Source of the DNA: Devosia neptuniae
Lineage (GTDB): Bacteria; Pseudomonadota; Alphaproteobacteria; Rhizobiales; Devosiaceae
Direction: 5' to 3'
Length of the DNA stretch: 64,000 nt
Assembly (NCBI RefSeq): GCF_025452235.1
Contig: NZ_CP104965.1
Coordinates: forward strand, 3,220,501 to 3,284,500
Shown here: positions 9,400 through 18,830 of the stretch, one piece after another
How positions within the stretch are numbered: position 1 is the stretch's first letter
How the letters are laid out: each line of letters begins with the position of its first letter
The notes under the pieces: generated by a model
Seen by the model: only the letters and a program-made list of their open reading frames with translations
Databases searched by the model: none
What the model was told of the DNA's origin: nothing
Program-made: the position numbers and the translations under genes

Positions 9400-10396
9400 T
9401 CAAGCTGGCGAGACCACGTTGGCCGCGCCCGGCCAGGCGCCGCAAAAACTGTCGATAGGCCGGCTTTTCGCCATGCGCGAAACCGGATTGATCGTCATCA
9501 TTCTGGCGCTTTCCGTCGCCATGACCTTTGCCTCGCCGCACTTCGCCACCTGGGGCAATGTGCGCGCCATGCTGATGAGCTTTTCGGTGGAAGGCATTGT
9601 CGTTGTCGGCATGACCGTGCTGCTGATCGTGGGCGGCATCGACCTGTCGGTGGGCTCGGTGGTCTGCTTCTCGATGGTCGTTTCAGGCGCCATGTTCCTG
9701 ATGGGCGTCGACCCCTGGACGGCCAGCCTGATCGGCATTTCCGTCAGCGCGCTGATCGGCGCAGCCATGGGCTTCTTCGTCACGGTGGTGGGGCTCAACC
9801 ACTTCATCACCTCGCTGGCTGCTATGGTCATCGTGCGCGGCATGAGCCTGATCGTCACCAAGGGCACGCCGCTCTCGCTCTTTACGCTACCACCTGAGTT
9901 CAAGGCGATCGGGCAGGGCGAATTCTACGGCATTCCCTTTGTCATCATCATCTTCGTGGCTGTTGTCGTGATGTTCGACTTCCTGCTGCGCCGGGCGACC
10001 GCCTTCCGCAAGGTGTTCTATACCGGCTCCAACGAGAAGGCGGCGCAGTATTCCGGCATCCGCACCCGCCAGGTCAAATTCTGGGTGACGGTGCTGTGCT
10101 CAACTTTGGCCGGTGTTGCCGGGGTCATCTATATGAGCCGGTTCGGCGCCGCCACGCCCACTTTTGGCGTCGGCATGGAACTCAATATCATCGCCGCTGC
10201 GGTGATCGGCGGGGCCTCGCTCAATGGCGGCTCCGGCACGATTTTCGGCGCCATATTGGGCATGGCGCTGCTGTCGGTGGTGAGTAGCTCACTGATCCTG
10301 CTCGATGTGTCGGTTTACTGGCAGGACATGATCAAGGGCTGCATCCTGCTGGGCGCCGTATCGATCGATCATTTCCTGCATAGCAAGAAGCGCTGA
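9389..10396 (+). CDS. Sugar ABC transporter permease (RbsC/LsrC type)
   Basis: A 335-residue inner-membrane permease of the BPD_transp_2 family with eight to ten hydrophobic segments. Family marks are [11 protein letters not shown] near residue 85 and [16 protein letters not shown] in the last third. The gene starts inside the end of the ATPase gene. Only one permease gene is present, so the channel is probably a homodimer as in the ribose system. LsrC/LsrD systems use two. Confidence 0.92.
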   Translation: MSLNQAGETTLAAPGQAPQKLSIGRLFAMRETGLIVIILALSVAMTFASPHFATWGNVRAMLMSFSVEGIVVVGMTVLLIVGGIDLSVGSVVCFSMVVSGAMFLMGVDPWTASLIGISVSALIGAAMGFFVTVVGLNHFITSLAAMVIVRGMSLIVTKGTPLSLFTLPPEFKAIGQGEFYGIPFVIIIFVAVVVMFDFLLRRATAFRKVFYTGSNEKAAQYSGIRTRQVKFWVTVLCSTLAGVAGVIYMSRFGAATPTFGVGMELNIIAAAVIGGASLNGGSGTIFGAILGMALLSVVSSSLILLDVSVYWQDMIKGCILLGAVSIDHFLHSKKR

Positions 10397-10407
10397 GGAC
10401 CATTTTC

Positions 10408-11385
10408 ATGACTTCCAAGACCCTCCGCGACGATATTGCCATTGCCCGCCAGATGCATCGCGCGCTGGTTCTGCACTTCATCGAAGGGCAGACCCAGGGC
10501 GAAATCGCCAAGGCGCTGGGCATCAGCCATGCCAGTGTCAACCGCCTGATCAAGCGCGGCCGTCAGACCGGGCTCGTCGAAATCAAGATCAAGTCGCCGG
10601 TGGAACATCTGGTGGCCATCGAGGAGCAATTGCGCGCCCTAGGCGGCATCAGCCGCGCCATGGTGGTGCCGACCGTGTCGGACAATCCGCTGACGACGCT
10701 GCAAAGCGTTGGCGAGGCGGCCGGGCAATTGCTGGTCGAGACCATTCGGGATGGAGACGTGCTGTGCATCAGCGGCGGCAAGGGCGTCAGCGCCATCGGC
10801 AATGGCCTCAAGGGCCAGCACGGCTTCAACGTGCAGGTGGTTCCGGCGACGGGCCTGGTCCAGGGCAAGCATTATACCGACGTCAATCACGTGGCCACCG
10901 AACTGGCCGAGCGGCTGGGCGGCCATGCTTTCCAGATTCATGCCCCGCTATTTGCCGATAGCGCCGAGGAACGCTCCATGCTGATGAAAATGCGCGCCGT
11001 CGACGACGTGTTCCGCCGTGGCCGCGAGGCCAATCTGGCCGTGGTCGGTATTGGCTCTATCCTGGCCGACGACTCCAGCTATTACGATCTGCACCCGACC
11101 TCGGGGCAGGATCGCAAGACAATCGAACAATCGGGCGCCGCCGGCGAACTGCTGGCGCATCTGATCGACAAAAACGGCCAATTGGCCGGTTACACACTCA
11201 ACGACACGTTAGTGTCGCTGACGCTGCCCGAATTCGCTGAAATCCCCAACAAGATCGGCGTGGCCAGCGGACCCAGCAAGGTCATCCCCATTCTCAGCGT
11301 CATGCGCGGCAATCATCTCGATACGCTGGTGACCGACGAGGCGACTGCCATCCAGGTCATCGAAGCCGCCGCGGTGGCAGCATGA
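10408..11385 (+). CDS. SorC/DeoR-family sugar-binding transcriptional regulator
   Basis: A 325-residue regulator. Residues about 10-60 form a helix-turn-helix (EGQTQGEIAKALGISHASVN, then a recognition helix). The rest is the SorC sugar-phosphate-binding domain (VLCISGGKGVSAIGNGL; VGIGSILADDSSYY). Relatives include SorC, EryD, DeoR-type regulators and LsrR, which respond to phosphorylated sugars or autoinducer. Encoded inside the operon between transport and catabolic genes, it most likely controls this operon, with a product of the FGGY kinase as the effector. Its stop overlaps the next start (ATGA). Confidence 0.9.
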   Translation: MTSKTLRDDIAIARQMHRALVLHFIEGQTQGEIAKALGISHASVNRLIKRGRQTGLVEIKIKSPVEHLVAIEEQLRALGGISRAMVVPTVSDNPLTTLQSVGEAAGQLLVETIRDGDVLCISGGKGVSAIGNGLKGQHGFNVQVVPATGLVQGKHYTDVNHVATELAERLGGHAFQIHAPLFADSAEERSMLMKMRAVDDVFRRGREANLAVVGIGSILADDSSYYDLHPTSGQDRKTIEQSGAAGELLAHLIDKNGQLAGYTLNDTLVSLTLPEFAEIPNKIGVASGPSKVIPILSVMRGNHLDTLVTDEATAIQVIEAAAVAA

Positions 11386-12371
11386 GCCAGCTCACTCGGG
11401 AGATTGGCCGCTCGGGCATTGTTGCTTCAGCGGTAGGCCTGGGCACCTGGGCCATTGGCGGCTGGATGTGGGGCGGCACCGACGAGGCGGCCGCGGTCAA
11501 AGCGATCGAGGCGTCCATCGATGCCGGCATTTCGCTGATCGACACGGCCCCCGCCTATGGCCTGGGCCGCAGCGAGGAGATTGTCGGGGCGGCGATTGCC
11601 GGAAAGCGCGACAAGGTGGTGCTCGCCACCAAATGCGGGCTCAACTGGCACCACGGCAAGGGCAACTACTTCTTCGACGCAGACGGCAAGCCGGTACACC
11701 GCTATCTCGGCGCCGATGGCATTGCCTATGAAGTCGAACAGAGCCTGAAACGGCTCGGCACCGACTATATCGACCTCTACATCACCCATTGGCAGGACCC
11801 GACGACGCCGGTGGCCGAGACGATGGAGGCGTTGGAGCAGCTCAAGGCGGCGGGAAAAATCCGCGCCATCGGGGCCAGCAATGCCAGCGCCGACGACCTC
11901 AATGCCTATGTCGCCGCCGGCCAGCTTGACGCGATCCAGGAACGCTTTTCGATGCTGGATCGGGAGATCGAAACCACGCTCCTGCCGATTGCCCGGCAGC
12001 ACGGCGTCGCGACGCTGAGCTATTCGTCGCTGGCGCTGGGCTTGCTTACCGGCAAGATCGGGCCGGATCGGCAATTCGAAGGCGACGATCAGCGGCGCAA
12101 CGATCCGCTGTTTTCTGCCGGCAATCGCGTCAAAGTCGCGCGCTTTGCCGATGCGGTTCGGCCCTTGGCCCATGGTCACAGCGCCAGTATCGCCCAGTTA
12201 GTGATCGCCTGGACACTGCAGCAACCCGGCATCACCTTCGGCCTCTGCGGTACCCGCAATCCGGTGCAGGCGCTGGACAATGCGCGGGCCGGCACCCTGG
12301 CACTCAGCGCCGACGATCTTGCTGGGATCAATGGCGCCATCGCCACCCATCTGGTGGGGCTCGATCGCTGA
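11382..12371 (+). CDS. Aldo/keto reductase
   Basis: A 329-residue NADP(H)-dependent oxidoreductase with a TIM barrel. Visible family features are GIVASAVGLGTWAIGG at the N-terminus, the SLIDTAPAYGLGRSEE stretch with catalytic Asp and Tyr, the ATKCG strand with the Lys, and the THWQDP segment with the His. It is of the YajO/Tas type group. It is coupled at both ends: ATGA with the SorC gene and TGATG with the dehydrogenase gene. In this operon it probably interconverts an aldehyde and an alcohol of the pathway substrate. Confidence 0.9.
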   Translation: MSQLTREIGRSGIVASAVGLGTWAIGGWMWGGTDEAAAVKAIEASIDAGISLIDTAPAYGLGRSEEIVGAAIAGKRDKVVLATKCGLNWHHGKGNYFFDADGKPVHRYLGADGIAYEVEQSLKRLGTDYIDLYITHWQDPTTPVAETMEALEQLKAAGKIRAIGASNASADDLNAYVAAGQLDAIQERFSMLDREIETTLLPIARQHGVATLSYSSLALGLLTGKIGPDRQFEGDDQRRNDPLFSAGNRVKVARFADAVRPLAHGHSASIAQLVIAWTLQQPGITFGLCGTRNPVQALDNARAGTLALSADDLAGINGAIATHLVGLDR

Positions 12372-14095
12372 TGACCCGCGCACAGAGCTGGACCCGGCTG
12401 CGCGAGCGGCCTGAAATTGACGTGCTGGTCATTGGCGGCGGCATCAACGGCATCTCGGTGTTCCGCGAGCTGGCGCTGAACGGCGTCGACGTGGTGCTGG
12501 CCGAAAAATCCGACTTCTGCTCCGGCGCCAGCGCGGCCCTGTCGCGCATGGTGCATGGCGGTCTGCGCTATCTCGAAAATGGCGAATTCAAGCTGGTGCG
12601 CGAAAGCCTGCTCGAGCGGGATCGCCTGCTCCGCAATGCGCCCCACTACGTGAAGCCGCTGCCAACCACCGTGCCGATTTTCGACCGTTTCTCGGGTCTG
12701 ACCAATAGCGCGTTCCGCTTTCTCGGCCTGACGCGAAAGCCCAGCCGACGTGGCGCACTCGTCATCAAGACCGGGCTCGTGCTCTATGACCTGTTCACCG
12801 GCGGCCGCCGCGCCATGCCAAGGCACGAATTCCGCAGCCGGCGCGAAACCATGGCGCGCTGGCCGGCGATCAATCCGTCGCTCTGCAATTCGGCGACCTA
12901 TTACGACGCCTGGGTTAGCCATCCCGAGCGGCTGGGCATGGAAATGTTGCGCGACACCGTGGCGGAATGCCCCGGCGCGGTGGCGATCAACTATGCCCGC
13001 GTCGAGCGCGGTGGCGAGGGCCTAGTGCTGCACGACGAGCTTGGTGGGGAGGCATATGCCATCGCACCCAAGCTGATCATCAACGCGACAGGCGGCTGGA
13101 TCGACCTGACCAATGCTGCCATCGGCAGCGCGCAGCATCGCATCATGGGTGGCACCAAGGGCTCGCATCTGGTCATCACCAACCGCGCGCTGTTCAAAGC
13201 GCTCGATGGCCACATGATCTATTACGAGAACGAAGACGGCCGCATCTGCATCCTCTTTCCGTATCTGGGCAATGTGCTGGTCGGCTCCACCGACATTCGC
13301 ACCGATGATCCGGAAAGCGTGCGTTGCGAGCCCGATGAGCGGGCCTACATCCTGCAATCGCTGGGCTTTGTCTTTCCCGACATCGAAATTGCTGACGAAG
13401 ACATCATCTTTCAGTTTGCCGGTGTGCGGCCGTTGCCAGCCAGCGACGACAAGGTGACGGGCCGCATCCCGCGCGACCATTTCTGCGAGGTGATCGAGGG
13501 CGACGTGCCGGTCGTCTGCATGGTGGGCGGCAAGTGGACGACATTCCGCTCCTTCGGCGCCATGGCGGCTGATCTGGTGCTGGACCGGTTGGGGCGGGCC
13601 CGCTTTCGCGACACCGAGACGCTTGCCATCGGTGGCGGCCGGGACTTTCCCGTCGATGCGGACAATTGGGTTGCCGCCCTTTGCGCCCGCTATGATCTGG
13701 ATCGCGCCGTCACGCAGAGCCTTTTCGAGCGCTATGGCACCGAGGCCGAGAACGTCGCTGGTTTCATGGTCGCCGGCCCCGACGTCGAGGTCGGCCGGAG
13801 CGGGTATTGGCGGCGGGAACTGCTTTATCTGATCGGCGCCGAACATGTCGAAACGCTTGCCGACCTGCTGCTGCGACGCACAGCCATTGGCATCAGCGGC
13901 AGGCTGTCGCTGGGCGTGATCGACGTCACGCTCGATCTGCTGGGCATGGAACGCGGCTGGCCGGCGGATCGCCGGGCGGTCGAGCGCGCTGATTTCCTCG
14001 CGCTGCTGGCCCGCAATTACGGCCTCGACGAGGCAACACTTTTACATCGAGATAGTGAGGAGTCCCCGTTATGGGAGCCAAGAAAGTCCGCCTGA
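12371..14095 (+). CDS. FAD-dependent glycerol-3-phosphate dehydrogenase family protein (GlpD/EryB-like)
   Basis: A 574-residue flavoprotein of the GlpD family. The dinucleotide-binding motif VLVIGGGINGISVFREL is at residues about 17-33, followed by the family block SGASAALSRMVHGGLRYLE. Later blocks include GSTDIRTDD and the GGKWTTFR motif, then a C-terminal helical domain. GlpD oxidises glycerol-3-phosphate to DHAP at the membrane and passes electrons to quinone; EryB does the same to erythritol phosphate. Its place between an aldo/keto reductase, an aldolase and a sugar kinase suggests a polyol phosphate other than glycerol-3-phosphate, but that is inference. Confidence 0.88.
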   Translation: MTRAQSWTRLRERPEIDVLVIGGGINGISVFRELALNGVDVVLAEKSDFCSGASAALSRMVHGGLRYLENGEFKLVRESLLERDRLLRNAPHYVKPLPTTVPIFDRFSGLTNSAFRFLGLTRKPSRRGALVIKTGLVLYDLFTGGRRAMPRHEFRSRRETMARWPAINPSLCNSATYYDAWVSHPERLGMEMLRDTVAECPGAVAINYARVERGGEGLVLHDELGGEAYAIAPKLIINATGGWIDLTNAAIGSAQHRIMGGTKGSHLVITNRALFKALDGHMIYYENEDGRICILFPYLGNVLVGSTDIRTDDPESVRCEPDERAYILQSLGFVFPDIEIADEDIIFQFAGVRPLPASDDKVTGRIPRDHFCEVIEGDVPVVCMVGGKWTTFRSFGAMAADLVLDRLGRARFRDTETLAIGGGRDFPVDADNWVAALCARYDLDRAVTQSLFERYGTEAENVAGFMVAGPDVEVGRSGYWRRELLYLIGAEHVETLADLLLRRTAIGISGRLSLGVIDVTLDLLGMERGWPADRRAVERADFLALLARNYGLDEATLLHRDSEESPLWEPRKSA

Positions 14096-14910
14096 ATCGT
14101 CTGTTCGGCAAAGGGCGGTGCCTTGATGTCGCGATCGATCATGGCGTGTGCAATGAACCCAGCTTCCTCGATGGTCTGGAAGATATTGGAGCTGTCGTCG
14201 ATAGCCTGGTCGCGGCGGGACCCGACGCGATCCAGATGAATTTCGGCCAGGCCGATCTGTTGCAGGAGCGCGAGGGCAAGGACAAGCCGGCTTTGGTGAT
14301 GCGGCTCGATATGGGCAATCCCTATAACAAGCAGCGCCACCGCGTGATGTGGGCGCAATTGCAGAACGAAGCCGAGCCGCTGATCGGGGCTTTGCAGTTG
14401 GATGCGGCCTGCGTCGTGGTCAACCTGTTCATGTTGCCTGACGAGCCGGAGCTGTTCCGCCAATGCGTCGCTAACATCGCTCGCGTCCGGGCCGATTGTG
14501 ACAAATATGGCATGCCGCTGATGATCGAGCCGCTGGTCATGCTGCCCAATTCCGAACGCGGCGGTTATCAGGTCGATGGCGACGCCGAAAAGATCGTGAC
14601 GCTGACCCGGCTGGCCCGAGAAATGGGTGCCGATATCATCAAGGCCGACCCGACCAGCAATGCCGCCGATTTCCACAAAGTGGTGCAGGCAGCGCGTTGC
14701 CCGGTGCTGGTGCGCGGTGGTGGCAAGGAAGATTTGCGGGCCGTGTTCGACAAGTCGGCCGCGCTGATGGGGCAGGGCGCGCAGGGCATGGTCTATGGCC
14801 GCAATATCTATCAGCATGCCAATCCGGCAGCGGTGGTGCGCGGGCTGATGGCTATCATCCACGAGAACGCCAGCGGCGAACAAGCCTGGGATCGTTACAA
14901 CCAGGGCTAA
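14071..14910 (+). CDS. Class I aldolase, DhnA/LsrF family
   Basis: A 279-residue TIM-barrel protein of the DeoC/DhnA group, which includes FbaB, LsrF and related Schiff-base aldolases. It has the family opening RCLDVAIDHGVCNEP and a strand with a candidate Schiff-base lysine (GADIIKADPTS). The end YGRNIYQHANP is the usual phosphate-binding C-terminal block. The ATG lies 25 bases inside the dehydrogenase gene after a GAGGAG site. It probably cleaves or rearranges the phosphorylated ketose made upstream in the pathway; the substrate is not known. Confidence 0.85.
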   Translation: MGAKKVRLNRLFGKGRCLDVAIDHGVCNEPSFLDGLEDIGAVVDSLVAAGPDAIQMNFGQADLLQEREGKDKPALVMRLDMGNPYNKQRHRVMWAQLQNEAEPLIGALQLDAACVVVNLFMLPDEPELFRQCVANIARVRADCDKYGMPLMIEPLVMLPNSERGGYQVDGDAEKIVTLTRLAREMGADIIKADPTSNAADFHKVVQAARCPVLVRGGGKEDLRAVFDKSAALMGQGAQGMVYGRNIYQHANPAAVVRGLMAIIHENASGEQAWDRYNQG

Positions 14911-14933
14911 AAACTACGTCCGGGGAGGACCTT

Positions 14934-16436
14934 ATGGCGGACTATATTCTGGGACTGGATGCGGGCAATACCGTCATCAAAGCCATCATTTTTGATCTCG
15001 ATGGCAATGAACTGGCGGTGGCCGCGGAGGATGGCCACAGCACCATGCCGCAGCCGGGCCATGTCGAGCGTGACCTTGATGAACTCTGGGTCAATACGCA
15101 GCAGGTGATCCGCCGTTGTGTCGAAGCCGCGGGGATCGATGCGGCCGATATCCGCGCCATTGGCTGCGCCGGGCACGGCAACGGGCTCTATGCGCTGGAT
15201 CGCGCTGGCGCCCCGCTGATCGGCATCCAGTCGATCGATACCCGCGGCAGCCAGACTGTGCGGGAATGGCAGGCATTGGGCGTGGGCGAAAAGACCTTTC
15301 CGCTGTGCCGGCAAAAGCCCTGGGCGGCCCAAACGCCGACACTGCTGGCTTGGCTCAAGCAGCACCGGCCGGACCTGTTTGCCGAGATCGGCACAGTGTT
15401 TTTGTGCAAGGATTATGTCGTCTGGCGGCTCACCAGCGCGCGTGTTTCGGAGACCTCGGACATGGCCGGTTGCGGCCTGCTGCAGGTGCCCGAGCGGAGC
15501 TATTCGGCCGAGCTCATGGCCGCCTACGGGCTGGACGATTGCCTGCCCCTATTGCCCGCCTTGCTTGAGCCGACCGATATTGCCGGGCAGATCAGCGCGG
15601 ATGTTGCGGCTGCGACTGGCCTTAGGACCGGCACGCCGGTTGTGGCCGGCTTGTTTGACGTGGTGGCCAGCGCCATCGGCTCCGGCGTGACGCAGACCGG
15701 GGCCGCCTCGATCATTGCCGGCACCTGGAGTATCAACCAGGTGGTGACCGATGAGGCGCCCGATGATCCCTCGATTTTCATGCTCTGCACGTTCGACCGG
15801 CAGCGATGGCTGGCGATTGAATCCAGCGCCACCTCGGCGGTGAATCTCGAATGGATGGTGCGTGAATTCTTCGGCGAGGACCATGGCGCAGCGTTCGAGC
15901 GCTGCAGCGAATTGGTTGCCTCGGTCGATCCGCGCGACGAAATGCCGATCTATCATCCTTTCCTGTTCGGCGCGCAGCAGGATGGGCAGGCCCGAGCTGG
16001 CTATTACGGCATACTGGGCTGGCACACCAAGGCGCATATGCTGCGGGCGCTGTTCGAGGGCGTGGCGTTCGAGCATCGCCGGCATATCGAAACGCTGGCC
16101 GCGGCAGGGGCCGGGTTTACTGAAGCGGTGCTCTCGGGCGGTGGCTCGCGCAGCTCGGTCTGGCCGCAGATATTCGCCGATCTGCTGGGCGTTCCGGTGA
16201 CGGTGGCGCGTGGCCGCGAGACCGGCGCACTTGGCGCAGCCATTGCGGCGGGCACCGGCATTGGTCTTTTTGCCGATTTCACCGCAGGGGCAGCTGCAAT
16301 GACCGCCGTCGCCAAGCGCTTCGAGCCCAGTCCGGCACTCAAACCGGTCTATGATCGGCGCTATGCCACGTTCCTCGAACTTGGCCAGGCGATGAAGCCG
16401 ATCTGGGCCCATATGGCCAAGGACAATGCCGCGTGA
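14934..16436 (+). CDS. FGGY-family carbohydrate kinase (LsrK/EryA/LyxK-like)
   Basis: A 500-residue sugar kinase of the FGGY family with two actin-like domains. It starts at the ATG after GGGGAGGAC; the frame is open further upstream only as overlap with the aldolase gene. The phosphate-1 loop DYILGLDAGNTVIKAI is N-terminal. CAGHGNGLY and KDYVVWRLT follow, and the adenosine motif GGGSRSSVWPQ is near residue 400. It phosphorylates a pentose, ketose or polyol, or in LsrK the AI-2 precursor. The stop overlaps the GMC start (GTGA). Confidence 0.88.
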   Translation: MADYILGLDAGNTVIKAIIFDLDGNELAVAAEDGHSTMPQPGHVERDLDELWVNTQQVIRRCVEAAGIDAADIRAIGCAGHGNGLYALDRAGAPLIGIQSIDTRGSQTVREWQALGVGEKTFPLCRQKPWAAQTPTLLAWLKQHRPDLFAEIGTVFLCKDYVVWRLTSARVSETSDMAGCGLLQVPERSYSAELMAAYGLDDCLPLLPALLEPTDIAGQISADVAAATGLRTGTPVVAGLFDVVASAIGSGVTQTGAASIIAGTWSINQVVTDEAPDDPSIFMLCTFDRQRWLAIESSATSAVNLEWMVREFFGEDHGAAFERCSELVASVDPRDEMPIYHPFLFGAQQDGQARAGYYGILGWHTKAHMLRALFEGVAFEHRRHIETLAAAGAGFTEAVLSGGGSRSSVWPQIFADLLGVPVTVARGRETGALGAAIAAGTGIGLFADFTAGAAAMTAVAKRFEPSPALKPVYDRRYATFLELGQAMKPIWAHMAKDNAA

Positions 16437-18046
16437 CTGAGCAACTGGGGAGCTTCGATTTCATCATTGTGGGCGCCGGCTCGGCCGGCTGCGTGCTTGC
16501 CAATCGGCTGAGCGCCGACCCAGCCAATCGCGTGCTGGTGCTCGAGGCCGGCGGCAGCGATCGCTATCATTGGGTCGATATTCCCATCGGCTATCTCTAT
16601 TGCATGGGCAATCCGCGCACCGACTGGATGATGAAGACCGAGCCCGAAGCCGGGCTCAATGGGCGCGCACTCAATTATCCGCGCGGCAAGGTGCTGGGCG
16701 GCTGTTCCTCGATCAACGGCATGATCTATATGCGCGGCCAGGCCGCCGACTACGATCACTGGCGGCAGCTGGGCAATGTCGGCTGGGGTTGGGACGATGT
16801 GCTGCCCTTCTTCCGGCAGTCCGAACATCACCATGCCGGCGAGACCCCATTGCATGGCGGCGGCGGCGAATGGCGCGTGGAAAAGCAGCGCCTCGCCTGG
16901 CCCATTCTCGATGCCTTCCGCGACGCAGCGGCCGAGATGGGCATTCCCAGCGTTGATGATTTCAACGGCGGCAACAATGAAGGCGCCGGTTATTTCGAGG
17001 TCAACCAACGTAACGGCGTGCGCTGGAATACCTCCAAGGCCTTCCTCCGCCCAGTGCTAAATCGCGTCAATCTGACGGTCCTGACCGGCGCTGAAGTCGA
17101 GAGCCTGACGCTTGACGGCCGCCGCGTCACCGGCCTGCGCCTGCGGCACGAGGGCAGGGTGAAGACCGCCACGGCATCCCGCGAAGTGGTGCTATCGGCC
17201 GGTGCGGTCAATTCGCCCAAGATCCTCGAACTCAGCGGCATCGGCCGGCCCGATGTTCTGGGCGGCCTCGGCATTCCCATGCGGCACGAACTAGCCGGTG
17301 TCGGCGAGAATCTGCAGGACCACTTGCAGATCCGCACCGTCTTCAAGATCCGCAACGCGGTGACGCTCAACACCCGCTACCACAACCTCTTCAGCCGCGC
17401 CGCCATGGGCGCCGAATACGCCCTGCGTCGCACCGGCCCGCTGTCGATGGCGCCCAGCCAGCTCGGCATTTTTGCCAAGTCGCATCCGGGGCTCGAAACG
17501 CCCGATCTGGAATATCATGTGCAACCACTCTCCACCGACCGGCTGGGCGAGCCGCTGCACAAGTTCGGCGCGGTGACCGTGTCGGTCTGCAATCTGCGGC
17601 CCGATAGCCGTGGGACCATCCACATGGAAAGCCCGAATGCGGGCGCTGCACCCAAGATTCGGCCGAATTATCTCAGTGCCGAAACCGACCGCCAGATCGC
17701 CGCCCGCTCCATCCAGCATGCGCGCCAGCTGATGCAGACCAGGGCCATTGCCCGCTTCCAGCCCCATGAGCATCTGCCCGGCCCCCAATTCACCTCCGAG
17801 GCGGACCTGGCGCACAAGGCAGGCGACATCGCCACGACGATCTTTCACCCCGTTGGCACCTGCAAGATGGGGACGGACGACATGGCCGTGGTGGACGCGA
17901 GCCTCAAGGTGCGCGGTCTCGGCGGTCTGCGCGTCGTGGACGCCTCGATCATGCCGACCATCGTTTCCGGCAACACCAATTCCCCCGTGATCATGATCGC
18001 CGAGAAAGCCGCTGTCCTGATGTTACGCGAGATGAAAAGCGCCTAG
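16433..18046 (+). CDS. GMC-family FAD oxidoreductase (choline/polyol dehydrogenase-like)
   Basis: A 537-residue flavoprotein of the glucose-methanol-choline family. The N-terminus has the ADP-binding motif IIVGAGSAGCVLANRL. The second signature is at GAVNSPKILELSGIG, and the C-terminal block has VFHP-like (TIFHPVGTCKMG) and VVDASIMPTI elements with the catalytic His/Asn region. The GTG start overlaps the kinase stop. Members oxidise alcohol groups of polyols or choline. As last gene of the operon it may oxidise the imported alcohol before phosphorylation. It ends ten bases from the convergent xthA. Confidence 0.88.
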   Translation: MTEQLGSFDFIIVGAGSAGCVLANRLSADPANRVLVLEAGGSDRYHWVDIPIGYLYCMGNPRTDWMMKTEPEAGLNGRALNYPRGKVLGGCSSINGMIYMRGQAADYDHWRQLGNVGWGWDDVLPFFRQSEHHHAGETPLHGGGGEWRVEKQRLAWPILDAFRDAAAEMGIPSVDDFNGGNNEGAGYFEVNQRNGVRWNTSKAFLRPVLNRVNLTVLTGAEVESLTLDGRRVTGLRLRHEGRVKTATASREVVLSAGAVNSPKILELSGIGRPDVLGGLGIPMRHELAGVGENLQDHLQIRTVFKIRNAVTLNTRYHNLFSRAAMGAEYALRRTGPLSMAPSQLGIFAKSHPGLETPDLEYHVQPLSTDRLGEPLHKFGAVTVSVCNLRPDSRGTIHMESPNAGAAPKIRPNYLSAETDRQIAARSIQHARQLMQTRAIARFQPHEHLPGPQFTSEADLAHKAGDIATTIFHPVGTCKMGTDDMAVVDASLKVRGLGGLRVVDASIMPTIVSGNTNSPVIMIAEKAAVLMLREMKSA

Positions 18047-18056
18047 TCATTTGAAA

Positions 18057-18830
18057 TTAGACGTTTAACTCAATCCACACCGGCGAATGGTCGCTGGCAT
18101 GCTCGGCGCCCCGCACCTCGCGGTCCACGCCTGCATCCACCAGCTTGCGCGCCAGCGGCTTGCTCAGTAGCAGATGATCGAGCCGCAACCCGGCATTGCG
18201 GGGCCAGCGGTTCCGCATGTAGTCCCAGAAGGTGTAGATCGTCTCGTCCGGATGGATCTTGCGGATCGCATCGGTCCAGCCCTGCTCAAGCAGTCGAGCA
18301 AACAGCGCCCGGCTTTCCGGCTGCACCAAGGCATTGTCGCGATAGGGCGTGGTCTCGTAGATGTCGCGCGGCTCGGGCACGATATTGTAGTCGCCCGCCA
18401 AAACCACTGGCAGGCCGGTAGCGAACAGCTCTTCGGCGTGCGCAAGCAACCGCTCCGTCCAGGCTATCTTGTAGTTGAATTTCGGCCCCGGCCGCGGATT
18501 GCCATTGGGCGCATAAAGCGAGGTCACGATGACCCCGTTGACTGCCGCCTCGATATACCGCGCCTGCTTGTCATCCTCATTGCCCGGGAGCCCGATCCGC
18601 GTCAGCACCGGCTTGACGCCCTTGGCAAGAATGGCGACGCCGTTCCAGGCGGATTCCCCCTGCCACACCGAGCCATAACCGGCATCGGCCAGCGCACCCG
18701 CCGGAAACTGCCGCTCATTGGCCTTGAGCTCCTGCAGACACACCACATCGGGCGCGGCGTCGGCGAGCCAGTCCATCAAATTGGCCAGCCGCGTATTGAC
18801 GCCATTGATATTGTAGGTGGCGATTTTCAG
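18057..18830 (-). CDS. xthA: Exodeoxyribonuclease III (AP endonuclease), probable CTG start
   Basis: A 257-residue Mg-dependent AP endonuclease/3'-5' exonuclease. Translation from a CTG at 18830 gives KIATYNINGVN, the universal N-terminus with the metal-ligand Asn7. The next usable start (TTG at 18779) would delete it, and no in-frame ATG or GTG lies nearby. Other catalytic blocks are VVCLQELK, LAGDYNIVPEPRDI, RLDHLLLSK and the terminal SDHSPVW. The CTG overlaps the stop of the hydrolase gene (CTGA), so reinitiation after that gene is likely. It is the last gene of the ligD-ku repair operon. Confidence 0.88.
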   Translation of the reverse strand: MKIATYNINGVNTRLANLMDWLADAAPDVVCLQELKANERQFPAGALADAGYGSVWQGESAWNGVAILAKGVKPVLTRIGLPGNEDDKQARYIEAAVNGVIVTSLYAPNGNPRPGPKFNYKIAWTERLLAHAEELFATGLPVVLAGDYNIVPEPRDIYETTPYRDNALVQPESRALFARLLEQGWTDAIRKIHPDETIYTFWDYMRNRWPRNAGLRLDHLLLSKPLARKLVDAGVDREVRGAEHASDHSPVWIELNV

